DNA of 64,000 nt from Syntrophaceae bacterium UBA7520 (GTDB lineage Bacteria; Desulfobacterota; Syntrophia; Syntrophales; Smithellaceae). Of this stretch, positions 41,723 through 49,359 are shown one piece after another. Both the position numbers and the translations under genes were made by a program. A model generated the notes under the pieces. The model saw only the letters and a program-made list of their open reading frames with translations. It had not been told where the DNA came from and searched no databases. Positions within the stretch are counted from its first letter, which is position 1; every line of letters starts with the position of its first letter. Location: NCBI GenBank assembly GCA_002478265.1, contig DLNC01000035.1, positions 10,743 through 74,742 of the forward strand, written 5' to 3'.

Positions 41723-42802
41723 ATGTTGAAAATTGCTATTGTCGGCGCGACCGGGATAGTCGGACAGCAGGCGATCGTGAGCCTGATCGGGCATCCCTGG
41801 TTTAAAATAGAGAAGTTGGTAGCGTCCGAGCGTTCCGCAGGAAAAAAATATATTGACGCGCTGAAAGACCCCAATGGCTCTTCGCGCTGGTGGTGTACGG
41901 AGGAACTGCCGCCGGATATCGCCAATATGAGCGTGGAAGAAGCCGCGTCTTTTGACGCGACTTCCGTTGATATTATTTTTTCCACCATGGATGCGGGAGC
42001 GGCAAAAGAGCTTGAGCCCAAATACGCGAAAACAACCCCGGTAATCAGCACCGCTTCCGCTTTTCGCTATGAAGACGACACACCCATTCTGGTGGGCGGT
42101 GTCAATATGGATCACGCGCCGCTGCTGGCCGTGCAGCAAAAAAACCGCGGTTGGAAAGGCTTTGTTTCGCCCAAACCCAACTGCACGATCGCTGGGCTGG
42201 TTGTTTCGCTCAAACCTTTGCAGGATGCTTTTGGCGTGAAACAGGTGGTGATGGTATCCCAGCAGGCGATGTCCGGCGCGGGACGCACTCCGGGGCTTTC
42301 GGCGATGGATATGACCGAAAATATTGTCCCGTATATTCCCGGCGAGGAACCAAAGGTGGAAAGCGAACCGCAGAAAATTTTGGGCAAATTCACCGGCAAG
42401 ACAATTCAAAACGCTGCTTTCGGCATCAGCGCCACTTGCACTCGGGTGCCGGTGCTGGATGGGCATATGGTTTGCGCCTTCGTGCAGACGGAAAAGAAAT
42501 GTTCGCCGGAAGACGTGAAAAAAGCCATGGCCGAATACGGACGTGATTTTGCCGAATTGCACTTGCCCAGCTCGCCCGGGCATCTGATAGATGTGACGGA
42601 TGACCCGTTTCGTCCGCAGCCCAGAATGGATCGAGAAAAAGGCGGCGGCATGACGGTAACCGTCGGCCGCATACGCAAAGATCCGGTTATCCAAAACGGC
42701 ATCAAATACGTGTGTCTTGCCCACAATACCAAACTGGGCGCGGCCAAAGGCGCGCTGCAGACGGCGGAATATCTGGTAAAAAATTTCCTGAAGTTAGTTT
42801 AA
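41723..42802 (+). CDS. asd: Aspartate-semialdehyde dehydrogenase (archaeal/fungal-type)
   Basis: A 359-residue enzyme that reduces aspartyl phosphate to aspartate semialdehyde for Lys, Met and Thr synthesis and the diaminopimelate needed for peptidoglycan. Nucleotide loop IAIVGATGIVGQQAI is at residues 4-18; the catalytic Cys lies in SPKPNCTIAGLV (about residue 154); His of the second site in ATCTRVPVLDGHMV. The form matches the archaeal and fungal branch (for example the PNCTIAG motif and 350-residue length) rather than E. coli Asd. A good GGGAGG lies upstream, and a strong terminator follows. Confidence 0.93.
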   Translation: MLKIAIVGATGIVGQQAIVSLIGHPWFKIEKLVASERSAGKKYIDALKDPNGSSRWWCTEELPPDIANMSVEEAASFDATSVDIIFSTMDAGAAKELEPKYAKTTPVISTASAFRYEDDTPILVGGVNMDHAPLLAVQQKNRGWKGFVSPKPNCTIAGLVVSLKPLQDAFGVKQVVMVSQQAMSGAGRTPGLSAMDMTENIVPYIPGEEPKVESEPQKILGKFTGKTIQNAAFGISATCTRVPVLDGHMVCAFVQTEKKCSPEDVKKAMAEYGRDFAELHLPSSPGHLIDVTDDPFRPQPRMDREKGGGMTVTVGRIRKDPVIQNGIKYVCLAHNTKLGAAKGALQTAEYLVKNFLKLV

Positions 42803-42820
42803 CATCGATTGTCGAGTATG

Positions 42821-42854
42821 GGCCGCGGCCTTAAAAAAGCCGCGGCCTGTTTTT
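42821..42854 (+). terminator. Strong terminator after asd
   Basis: GGCCGCGGC (42821-42829) and GCCGCGGCC (42839-42847) pair perfectly over 9 GC-rich bases with a 9-base loop, followed by TGTTTTT. It also rules out an in-frame upstream start for the next gene. Confidence 0.88.
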
Positions 42855-42907
42855 ATCCGTTAAAAGTCAATCTTTTGTCGAAAATTATTTTCACCAGCTT
42901 GCCTAAT

Positions 42908-43492
42908 ATGAGCGTATTAAAAAGGGACTTTTACGAAAGAGACACAAAAATAGTCGCGCGCGCTCTTTTAGGCAAGAGGCTGGTACGCAAAATCGGGCGT
43001 GTGACGATGGCCGGAATGATTTTGGAGACAGAGGCGTACTGCGGCCGGGAAGACAGCGCCTGCCACGCGCATCGTGGCCGGACGGCGCGCAACGCGGTGA
43101 TGTTCGGAGCGGCTGGCCATGCCTACGTTTATTTTACCTACGGCATGCACTATATGCTGAATCTGGTCACGGAGGATGAGGGCAATCCCAGCGCGGTGCT
43201 TATCCGCGCTATCGCGCCAATTGATGGAATAGAGGAGATGAAGGCGCGACGGAAAATCCACGGGGCTAAGCTTGCCGATGGCCCAGCAAAGCTCTGTCAG
43301 GCGCTAGCCATAGATAAATCGCTGAATGGTTGGGATGTAACCAGAGGCGAAAAATTATGGGTGGAAGACTACAAAAGGATACGGGCGAAAGCGATTTTGG
43401 CCACTCCCCGCATCGGCATAAATTACGCGACGAAAGAGCACCGCGACGCGCTGTGGCGGTATTTAATCTTGCCGGGAAAAATTAAAGGATAA
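42908..43492 (+). CDS. Alkyladenine (3-methyladenine) DNA glycosylase
   Basis: A 194-residue AAG/MPG-type glycosylase that excises alkylated purines such as 3-methyladenine. The N-terminal DFYERDTKIVARALLGKRLVRK matches the family start; MILETEAYCGREDSACHAHRGRTARN holds the catalytic Glu; AYVYFTYGMHYMLN and ADGPAKLCQALAID are further family blocks. The frame is open to 42809, but the asd terminator sits inside that stretch, so the ATG at 42908 is used. Product is a normal length for bacterial AAG. Confidence 0.92.
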   Translation: MSVLKRDFYERDTKIVARALLGKRLVRKIGRVTMAGMILETEAYCGREDSACHAHRGRTARNAVMFGAAGHAYVYFTYGMHYMLNLVTEDEGNPSAVLIRAIAPIDGIEEMKARRKIHGAKLADGPAKLCQALAIDKSLNGWDVTRGEKLWVEDYKRIRAKAILATPRIGINYATKEHRDALWRYLILPGKIKG

Positions 43493-43576
43493 AAATGTTT
43501 TAAGACCAGCCGATAAAAAAGCGGCCAACGAAAAATATTGATTATGCCGTGGGCGCGGGAATAATTGCCGCAAAAA

Positions 43577-44638
43577 TCAGGATTCGATTTCTTCCTTTTT
43601 GTGCAGCTCCAGAAAAAGTCTCCAACTGGCCAGAAACAGGGAGGCGATGACCGGCCCTAAAACAAAACCGGAGACTCCGAAAACAGCGAGCCCCCCGAGT
43701 GTGGAAAGAAAAATCAGCAGAGGGTGCATTTGCAGATTGTGCCCGACCAGAACGGGCCGCAGCAGGTTATCCACGCTGCTGATTACTAAAGCGCCGAAAG
43801 CAAGAATCGTTACGCCCTGCCATATGTGACCCTGGAAAAGCATGATGATGCCGGCAGGCGCCCAGATCAATGAACAGCCAACGAGTGGGACAACCGCCAG
43901 GCCAAACATCAAAACGCCCCAGATGAGTGCGTTGTCAATGCCGGTAATATAAAAAAGCAAGCCCCCTAGCAGGCCCTGAAGGCCGCCGATGACAAAGGTG
44001 ATTTTCAGCGTGGCCTTGGCGGTGTTGAGAAAATGACTGATGAACGTGTCCATGTGGTACTTGCCCACCGGTATGTAATGGAGAATCGTGCTGATGAATC
44101 TGTCTCCGTCTCGTAAAAAGAAAAATAACGAATAAAACATCACCACGAACTGAATGACCAGAACAACGGTATTTTGCGTAAAGTCAGAGAGATTTTTAAA
44201 AATGAATTCGGAAACGGCTTTTAATATCTCCGCCGATTTGGCTGTAAAAAAGTCATGATTGATATCCAGACGTGCGAATAAGGGATGATTATTTAAATAA
44301 TTTATTATTGAAGTAATATTGTCCAGCCACCTGCTTCTGTCGGAATCGACTGCCTTATAAATTTCTATAAACTCTTTAATCAACAGACTGATCAGTAATC
44401 CAACGGGCAGAATAAGGCAAATGATGATAACCACAAGCGTAATGCTGGCGGACAGGTTCGGGCTTCTTAGCTTCCCGAGCATTATTTTGTTTAGGGGAGA
44501 AAAAAATCCGGTGATCAAAACAGCCCAGAATAGGGCAAAGAAAAAAACCTGCAGGAGGTAGCCGAAAAAAATGGTGATTATGCCGAGCAGAATAAAGAAA
44601 ATAACATTCTGAAACGTCGCAAACGGCTTTTCATTCAT
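43577..44638 (-). CDS. AI-2E-family membrane transporter/permease
   Basis: A 353-residue polytopic protein of the AI-2E (PerM/YdiK/TqsA) family. Hydrophobic pairs at both ends flank a loop and a central soluble segment, with conserved GLLGGLLFYITGIDNALIWGVLMFG (about 226-250) and a final VGHNLQMHPLLIFLSTLGGLAVFGVSGFVLGPVIASL. Family members export quorum signal AI-2 or work as Na+/H+ or unknown permeases, so substrate is undetermined. Confidence 0.9.
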   Translation of the reverse strand: MNEKPFATFQNVIFFILLGIITIFFGYLLQVFFFALFWAVLITGFFSPLNKIMLGKLRSPNLSASITLVVIIICLILPVGLLISLLIKEFIEIYKAVDSDRSRWLDNITSIINYLNNHPLFARLDINHDFFTAKSAEILKAVSEFIFKNLSDFTQNTVVLVIQFVVMFYSLFFFLRDGDRFISTILHYIPVGKYHMDTFISHFLNTAKATLKITFVIGGLQGLLGGLLFYITGIDNALIWGVLMFGLAVVPLVGCSLIWAPAGIIMLFQGHIWQGVTILAFGALVISSVDNLLRPVLVGHNLQMHPLLIFLSTLGGLAVFGVSGFVLGPVIASLFLASWRLFLELHKKEEIES

Positions 44639-44678
44639 TGCATCCTGGTCTCTTTTCTGTTTTTTAATTTATTGTTTC

Positions 44679-44707
44679 TTATTACATTTTTAATTTGTTA
44701 ATATCAA
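44679..44707 (-). promoter_or_regulatory. Promoter of the AI-2E gene
   Basis: On the minus strand TTGATA (44702-44707) and TAATAA (44679-44684) with a 17-base spacer, 40 bases ahead of the start. Confidence 0.55.
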
Positions 44708-44841
44708 GAGGGGCTTTTCGTTGTGACAGCGCGCAAAAAATGATAACGCAAAAAAACGGCAAAGTCCGAAGACCGGCGGGCTATTGTTTTTTCCAACAGG
44801 CTGATTTCATGATATATTTTGTAGGGAAGGATAAAATATCA

Positions 44842-44869
44842 TTGACAATTGAATGAATATGGCTAATTT
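44842..44869 (+). promoter_or_regulatory. Promoter of the HesB-like selenoprotein gene
   Basis: Perfect TTGACA at 44842-44847 and TAATTT at 44864-44869, spacer 16, about 49 bases ahead of the ATG. Confidence 0.55.
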
Positions 44870-44917
44870 ACAAAAAATCAAAGACAGTATTTGCGCTGTT
44901 GATTAGGAGGAAACATA

Positions 44918-45232
44918 ATGCTTACCGTGACGGATAAAGCGGCAGAAGTGATCAAAGACTTTCTTAAAGATAAGGACGGAGCACTGGCCATAAGAATAAC
45001 CCTCTCCATTGGCTGATCCGGACCCGCTTTGGGAATGGCTCTGGATGAGCCAAAAGATGATGATCAGGTTTTTGAAGAAAAGGGAACAAGATATGTCATT
45101 GAAAAAGACATTTATGATCAGGCCAAGCCGATCAATGTTGATTTCATCGACTCGCCCAGGGGTTCCGGGTTCAAATTAACTTCAAATCTTGCGCAGCCCG
45201 CGGGCGGCGGCTGCGGTTCCTGCAGTTGTTGA
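44918..45232 (+). CDS. HesB-like selenoprotein
   Basis: A 104-residue HesB/IscA-fold protein with an in-frame TGA at 45014-45016 read as selenocysteine at residue 33. The peptide around it is ITLSIG-Sec-SGPALGMALDE; in IscA/HesB this is the first conserved cysteine of G-C-S-G. The rest of the fold follows without a break (VFEEKGTRYVIEKDIYDQ, PINVDFIDSPRGSGFKLT), ending in GGGCGSCSC, the C-terminal Cys motif. Start: ATG with a TAGGAGG (44904-44910) at 7 bases. A SECIS-like hairpin follows at 45037-45051. HesB-like selenoproteins are known from anaerobic deltaproteobacteria; the function (Fe-S or selenium/sulfur chemistry) is not settled. Confidence 0.92.
45037..45051 (+). promoter_or_regulatory. 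SECIS-like hairpin of the HesB-like gene
   Basis: GGCTC and GAGCC pair over five bases around a UGGAU loop. The loop GG is 27-28 bases beyond the UGA, inside the 16-37 base window of bacterial SECIS elements. The stem is short, so the exact fold is less certain than for the reductase gene. Confidence 0.55.
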
Positions 45233-45234
45233 TC

Positions 45235-45262
45235 AAAAGGGGAGATTCTTCTCCCCTTTTTA
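45235..45262 (+). terminator. Terminator after the HesB-like gene
   Basis: AAAAGGGGAG (45235-45244) and CTCCCCTTTT (45251-45260) pair perfectly with a 6-base loop and run into further T residues. Confidence 0.85.
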
Positions 45263-45274
45263 TTTTAAAAAGCG

Positions 45275-46204
45275 ATGGAAAGCCGTAAAAAAATAGAACA
45301 GGCGGAAACCTATCTTAAAGAAAATAAATACAACCAGGCCATCGGGCTGCTGCGGGAAATCCATGAGGCCTGTCCTGAGGAAGAATCGGTTTTGCTGATG
45401 CTGGCCTGGGCGTATTACGACAGCGGTGACATAGAGCAAGCGCTTCATTGTTTTCATCATCTCTTTGAAATAGAGTTAAGAAGAAAAGTATTCACCGGAT
45501 TTGCCTATGATGAGCTCGTGCGTATTTATAAGCAGGAAAAAAAGTACTATGATCTGGTGAAAATTTGCGAAAAGGCTGTCGCCGCTCAGAACGAAGACAA
45601 AGGCCTGCTGATCGAGTTGGGAAACGCTTACCTCCAGGCCGGCCGCGCCCGAGAGGCCTGCGCCGTCTATGAAAAAATTATCGAAACTGAAAAAGATGAT
45701 GCCGCCCTTTATTGTTTGTGGGGCGAAGCGCTGTTTGCCGACGGGTTTTTCGCCGAAAGCGAAGGGGCCTTTGCCCAAGCCGGGAAAACCGATCCGGAAC
45801 AAGAAGAGCATTTTTACTTTAAACTGGCGGTGTTATTTCAAAAGGCGCAAAAGCATCAAGACGCCATAAGGTTGGCGCAAAAATGCATCGCGCAAAAGCA
45901 GGACAATCCTCTTTATTACTGTTTTCTGGGGGACAGCTACATAGGGTTGCAGGAATTGGAAAAAGCTTTTGCGGCTTACGAAGAGGCCGCCGCCTGTGCC
46001 GACAGCAAGAGCAAGGCCTTTTATTATCATCGTTTGGGAACTTCCCTGCTGAAAGCTCGGTTCTTTGCGGAAGCAGCGCGATATTTTCAAATAGCGTTGG
46101 ATTTTGAAGACAATCCGGCTTGCGTGAAAGGATTGATTTATGCCTATCAGGGTATGGGACGCGAGGACAAGGCGCAAGAAGTCATTCGTGCGCGGCAGAA
46201 ATAA
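45275..46204 (+). CDS. Tetratricopeptide-repeat protein
   Basis: A 309-residue soluble protein made of about eight TPR-like helical pairs, without a signal peptide (for example ACAVYEKIIETEKDDAALYCLWGEAL, ALYCLWGEALFADGFFAESEGAF, LYYCFLGDSYIGLQELEKAFAAYEEA, FYYHRLGTSLLKARFFAEAARYF). TPRs hold protein complexes together. It begins 40 bases after the HesB-like stop, beyond the terminator, and nothing else shows its partner. The gene is convergent with the receiver-like gene, with two bases between the stops. Confidence 0.85.
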   Translation: MESRKKIEQAETYLKENKYNQAIGLLREIHEACPEEESVLLMLAWAYYDSGDIEQALHCFHHLFEIELRRKVFTGFAYDELVRIYKQEKKYYDLVKICEKAVAAQNEDKGLLIELGNAYLQAGRAREACAVYEKIIETEKDDAALYCLWGEALFADGFFAESEGAFAQAGKTDPEQEEHFYFKLAVLFQKAQKHQDAIRLAQKCIAQKQDNPLYYCFLGDSYIGLQELEKAFAAYEEAAACADSKSKAFYYHRLGTSLLKARFFAEAARYFQIALDFEDNPACVKGLIYAYQGMGREDKAQEVIRARQK

Positions 46205-46206
46205 AG

Positions 46207-46704
46207 CTAATATTTACCATATTTACGGATGGTTTCCTTGAAAAGAAAATAGAAGTCTTTGCTGTCAGAGATTTCCTTTTTAAGGATGATTCCGGCTTCC
46301 GGAATCTCTTTTTTGTTAATGATTAAATCAACGCTTTTATTATAAGCGCGCATATTGTCCATCGTCGGATATGCTTCGCTGATTAAAACGACGAAAGTCT
46401 GCCGGCGCACCGGCATGATTTGCTCGGCGATGTAATTGAGCACGTAATTTACTTCCCAGACATCCGTGTCAAAATTTTCATCCACAATAATCACATTGAA
46501 TATATGAAAGCGCATGTATCTGAGCGCTTCTTTGAAAGTTGTCGGCGCGACGACATCGTAATCCATTCTAATAAGATCTTTTATAAGCAATTCACAGATG
46601 TCTTTGTCTTGCACGCAGATCATAGCCGTGTCTTTATCCGGGCTGAGATACCCGAAAGGCCTGCCGGAATAATCCATTCCTCCGGCTGTTGTTTCGTCGC
46701 TCAT
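46207..46704 (-). CDS. Receiver-like protein downstream of the pilT pair
   Basis: A 165-residue soluble protein whose middle resembles a response-regulator receiver: AMICVQDKDICELLIKDLIRMDYDV (strand 1 and helix 1), FHIFNVIIVDENFDTD (strand 3; a possible phospho-Asp) and TFVVLISEAYPTMDN (strand 4, in place of the usual Ser/Thr). The strand-5 Lys is INKKEI. The N-terminal part is unlike standard receivers. Homologies are too faint for a firm call. The gene follows the second pilT on the same strand, 39 bases apart, and may be a degenerate regulator for twitching. Confidence 0.6.
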   Translation of the reverse strand: MSDETTAGGMDYSGRPFGYLSPDKDTAMICVQDKDICELLIKDLIRMDYDVVAPTTFKEALRYMRFHIFNVIIVDENFDTDVWEVNYVLNYIAEQIMPVRRQTFVVLISEAYPTMDNMRAYNKSVDLIINKKEIPEAGIILKKEISDSKDFYFLFKETIRKYGKY

Positions 46705-46743
46705 TTTATTCCCCCTTGGATGTTTGAACGATACAATAATTAA

Positions 46744-47931
46744 TCATATTTTCCACGGATCGCCTTTTTTGCCTTTGCCGTACTGGAGGTCCACTTCCAG
46801 TTTTTTCAAATCCGTCGTTTTTTCTCCGCGCGCGCTTTTAATCGCGTCAATACCGCGGCCGACATTGGATTTATTGGAAGCGTAGGCGCGGGCCGTTTCT
46901 TCCGTAATCAGTCCTTTTTCGTAAAGCTCGACAATGCAGTTGTCAAAGGTGATCATGCCGAAAGCCTTGCCCTGCTGGATGATATCATGGAAGGTTTTGC
47001 CCTCGGATTCTCCATGCAAAATAATGTCGCGCACACGCAGGCTGGTGCCCATGGCCTCAAAGGCCGCGATTCTTCCGCCGCCGACTTTCGGCATCAGGCG
47101 CTGACAGACAATCCAGCGCAGAGAATCGGCCAGGCGCGTGCGAATCTGGTTTTCTTCATCGATGGCGAACATACCTAAAATACGGTTGACTGTCTGACCG
47201 GCGTCGATTGTATGCAGCGTGCTTAAAACCAGATGCCCTGTTTCCGCCGCGGTCAGGGCTATTTCCACCGATTCGCGGTCGCGCATTTCGCCCACGAGTA
47301 TTACTTTAGGCGCCTGGCGCAGAGCGGCGCGCAGGCCGTTGGCAAAGGTGTCGAAGTCCCTGCCCAGTTCCCGCTGATTGATGGTGGCTCTTTTCTGGGA
47401 ATGCGTGTATTCCACCGGGTCTTCCAGAGTGATGATATGCACAGAGTTGTTTTCGTTTATTTCGTTTATGACGGCGGCAAGCGATGTTGTTTTTCCCATT
47501 CCGGTGGCGCCGGTGACCAGGACAATGCCGTTTTTTTCTGCCGCAATGCGGTAAAAAGCGTCCGGCAGACCCAACTCGGCGCAGGAAGGTATCTTTGATT
47601 CCAGTTTTCTCAGCACGATGGAATAATTACCCAGCTGTGAAAAAATATTTACGCGGAAGCGCGCCAGGCCGGGCAATTCATAGGACAAATCGCAGGAGCC
47701 TTCCCGTACCAGCGTTTCAATCAGGCGTTGGTCCTGATTCATTATATTCAGCGCGAATATCTCGGTTTGAAACGGAGTCAGTTTATCAAAAGGCGGCTCC
47801 ATTTCCACCGGCACCAACTGGCCGGCCGCTTCCACCTGGAAAGGCTTGTCCACGGTAAGAACCAAATCGGAAATATTAACATTTGATTCAAGCATTCTGG
47901 TTAGAATGTAGTCTATTTCCGGTTTTCTCAT
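46744..47931 (-). CDS. PilT-family pilus retraction ATPase (second copy, PilU-like position)
   Basis: A 395-residue hexameric ATPase of the PilT/PilU type. Walker A GATGMGKTTSLAAVI (about 139-153), Asp box IITLEDPVEYTHSQKRATINQREL, Walker B RQAPKVILVGEMRDRESVEIAL, and HLVLSTLHTIDAGQTV. It is longer than classic PilT (about 345) by a C-terminal tail (LKKLEVDLQYGKGKKGDP). Follows the other pilT with 19 bases between; together they would retract type IV pili. PilU normally assists PilT. Confidence 0.92.
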   Translation of the reverse strand: MRKPEIDYILTRMLESNVNISDLVLTVDKPFQVEAAGQLVPVEMEPPFDKLTPFQTEIFALNIMNQDQRLIETLVREGSCDLSYELPGLARFRVNIFSQLGNYSIVLRKLESKIPSCAELGLPDAFYRIAAEKNGIVLVTGATGMGKTTSLAAVINEINENNSVHIITLEDPVEYTHSQKRATINQRELGRDFDTFANGLRAALRQAPKVILVGEMRDRESVEIALTAAETGHLVLSTLHTIDAGQTVNRILGMFAIDEENQIRTRLADSLRWIVCQRLMPKVGGGRIAAFEAMGTSLRVRDIILHGESEGKTFHDIIQQGKAFGMITFDNCIVELYEKGLITEETARAYASNKSNVGRGIDAIKSARGEKTTDLKKLEVDLQYGKGKKGDPWKI

Positions 47932-47950
47932 AAGCTGGCCTCTTTATAAT

Positions 47951-49033
47951 TTATGCTTCGGTAAAATCCGATGGCGCGTATTTTAAAAATTGCCGGAAAC
48001 GTGATTTTTCGTTGCACTTTGTATACGCTTCGTCGGCGCTGATCCAGCCGCGGTTGTAGAGGTCCATAATGGAGTCATCCATTAATTGCATGCCATATTT
48101 TCTACCTGTCTGAATAGTGGATGGGATCTGAAAGGTTTTCGCTTCGCGGACTAAATTGCGCACGGCGGGAGTCGCGATTAATATTTCCAGCGCGACACAG
48201 CGTCCCTTAACGTCTATCCGTTTAAATAAGATCTGTGAAATGACGGCACGCAGACCATCGGCCAGCGTGGAGCGTATCTGCAGCTGTTCATGGGCGGGAA
48301 AGACTTCGATTATTCTGTCCACCGTCTTGGCCGCATTTGTTGTATGCACCGTGGCAAAAACAAGGTGGCCGGTGGAGGCGGCCTCCAGCGCCAGTGACAT
48401 TGTTTCCAGATCGCGCATTTCGCCTACCAGAATAATATCCGGATCCTCGCGCAGCGCGCCGCGCAGAGCTGCGGCAAAACTTTTTGTGTGCACGCCGACT
48501 TCACGCTGGTTAATAATGCAGCCTTGTGTTTCATGAACAAACTCTATCGGGTCTTCAATGGTAATAACGTGATCTTTGCGCAGGCGGTTGGCTTCATCAA
48601 TGATGGCGGCAAGGGTTGTCGATTTGCCGCAACCGGTGGGGCCGGTCACCAGCACCAATCCGCGCGGCAGCGTGGCCAATTTGGCCACCACCGAAGGAAG
48701 CCCCAGCTCGGCGCAGGTGGCAATTTTATTGGGAATTTCACGAAAAACAGCGCCCATCCCGTTTTTCTGCTGAAAGTAATTAGCGCGATAGCGCGCGAGT
48801 GTAGGAACTTCGTAGGCAAAGTCGATGTCGCCGGTTTCTTCAAATTCCTTAATTTTGTGTTCCGGCGTGATTTCATAAAGAAGAACCTTTAGTTCATCAT
48901 TAGTTAATTTATTATATTTTATTCGCTCTATTTCGCCGCGGATTCTTATCGCCGGTTGTTGACCGGCAACCAAATGGAGGTCAGAACCGCCTTGATCGTG
49001 CATCAGGTGGAAGAAAGCGTCAATTTTTGCCAT
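47951..49033 (-). CDS. pilT: Twitching-motility retraction ATPase PilT
   Basis: A 360-residue PilT. It reads AKIDAFFHLMHDQGGSDLHL at the N-terminus (the usual SDLHL family block), Walker A GPTGCGKSTTLAAI (about 130-143), ITIEDPIEFVHETQGCIINQREVG, Walker B EDPDIILVGEMRDLETMSLAL, and HLVFATVHTTNAAKTVDRIIEVF, then AIRNLVREAKTFQIPS-like end block. PilT depolymerises pilin into the membrane, powering twitching and DNA uptake. The strong promoter at 49156-49185 leads the three-gene run. Confidence 0.95.
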   Translation of the reverse strand: MAKIDAFFHLMHDQGGSDLHLVAGQQPAIRIRGEIERIKYNKLTNDELKVLLYEITPEHKIKEFEETGDIDFAYEVPTLARYRANYFQQKNGMGAVFREIPNKIATCAELGLPSVVAKLATLPRGLVLVTGPTGCGKSTTLAAIIDEANRLRKDHVITIEDPIEFVHETQGCIINQREVGVHTKSFAAALRGALREDPDIILVGEMRDLETMSLALEAASTGHLVFATVHTTNAAKTVDRIIEVFPAHEQLQIRSTLADGLRAVISQILFKRIDVKGRCVALEILIATPAVRNLVREAKTFQIPSTIQTGRKYGMQLMDDSIMDLYNRGWISADEAYTKCNEKSRFRQFLKYAPSDFTEA

Positions 49034-49155
49034 TTAATAGTTCTCCTCGGGGAATTAAGATCTGCTCTATCTTCAGCATAGTGTGAATAAAGCCGGTAAG
49101 TTAAAAATTAACCCGTCTACAGGCGCCGCCGTCTTTATTTGTAAATGCATGTGGA

Positions 49156-49185
49156 AGTATAAAGAAAAGCCGTTGTTTTTGTCAA
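49156..49185 (-). promoter_or_regulatory. Promoter of the pilT run
   Basis: Minus-strand TTGACA (49180-49185) and TATACT (49156-49161), spacer 18, near consensus. Leader to pilT is about 120 bases. Confidence 0.7.
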
Positions 49186-49208
49186 GGCAAGAAAAAACCA
49201 ATAATGTC

Positions 49209-49238
49209 TTGACACTGGCCTAAACAATAATATATGCT
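49209..49238 (+). promoter_or_regulatory. Promoter of tRNA-Ala
   Basis: TTGACA at 49209-49214 and TATGCT at 49233-49238 with an 18-base spacer, 34 bases before the tRNA. Confidence 0.6.
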
Positions 49239-49272
49239 CGCCACCGTTTTTTTGGTAAGTCGCTTTAAGGTT

Positions 49273-49348
49273 GGGGATGTAGCTCAGCTGGGAGAGCGCG
49301 GCGTTCGCAACGCCGAGGCCAGGGGTTCGATCCCCCTCATCTCCACCA
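49273..49348 (+). tRNA. tRNA-Ala (anticodon CGC)
   Basis: A 76-base class I tRNA with encoded CCA: acceptor arms GGGGATG/CATCTCC with a G-U pair at position 3-70 region typical of Ala, D-arm GCTCAGCTGGGAGAGC, anticodon loop TTCGCAA (CGC, for GCG codons), and GGTTCGATCC T-arm. Confidence 0.96.
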
Positions 49349-49359
49349 TTTTTCCCGCA

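Noticed and set aside
42809..42907. Upstream extension of the alkyladenine glycosylase
   Set aside because: The asd terminator hairpin lies in that stretch, so it is not translated from the start of that frame.
45029..45232. Short gene starting at TTG 45029 downstream of the TGA
   Set aside because: It would lack the N-terminal half of the HesB fold and has no Shine-Dalgarno; the ATG at 44918 has a perfect one and gives a complete fold with Sec.
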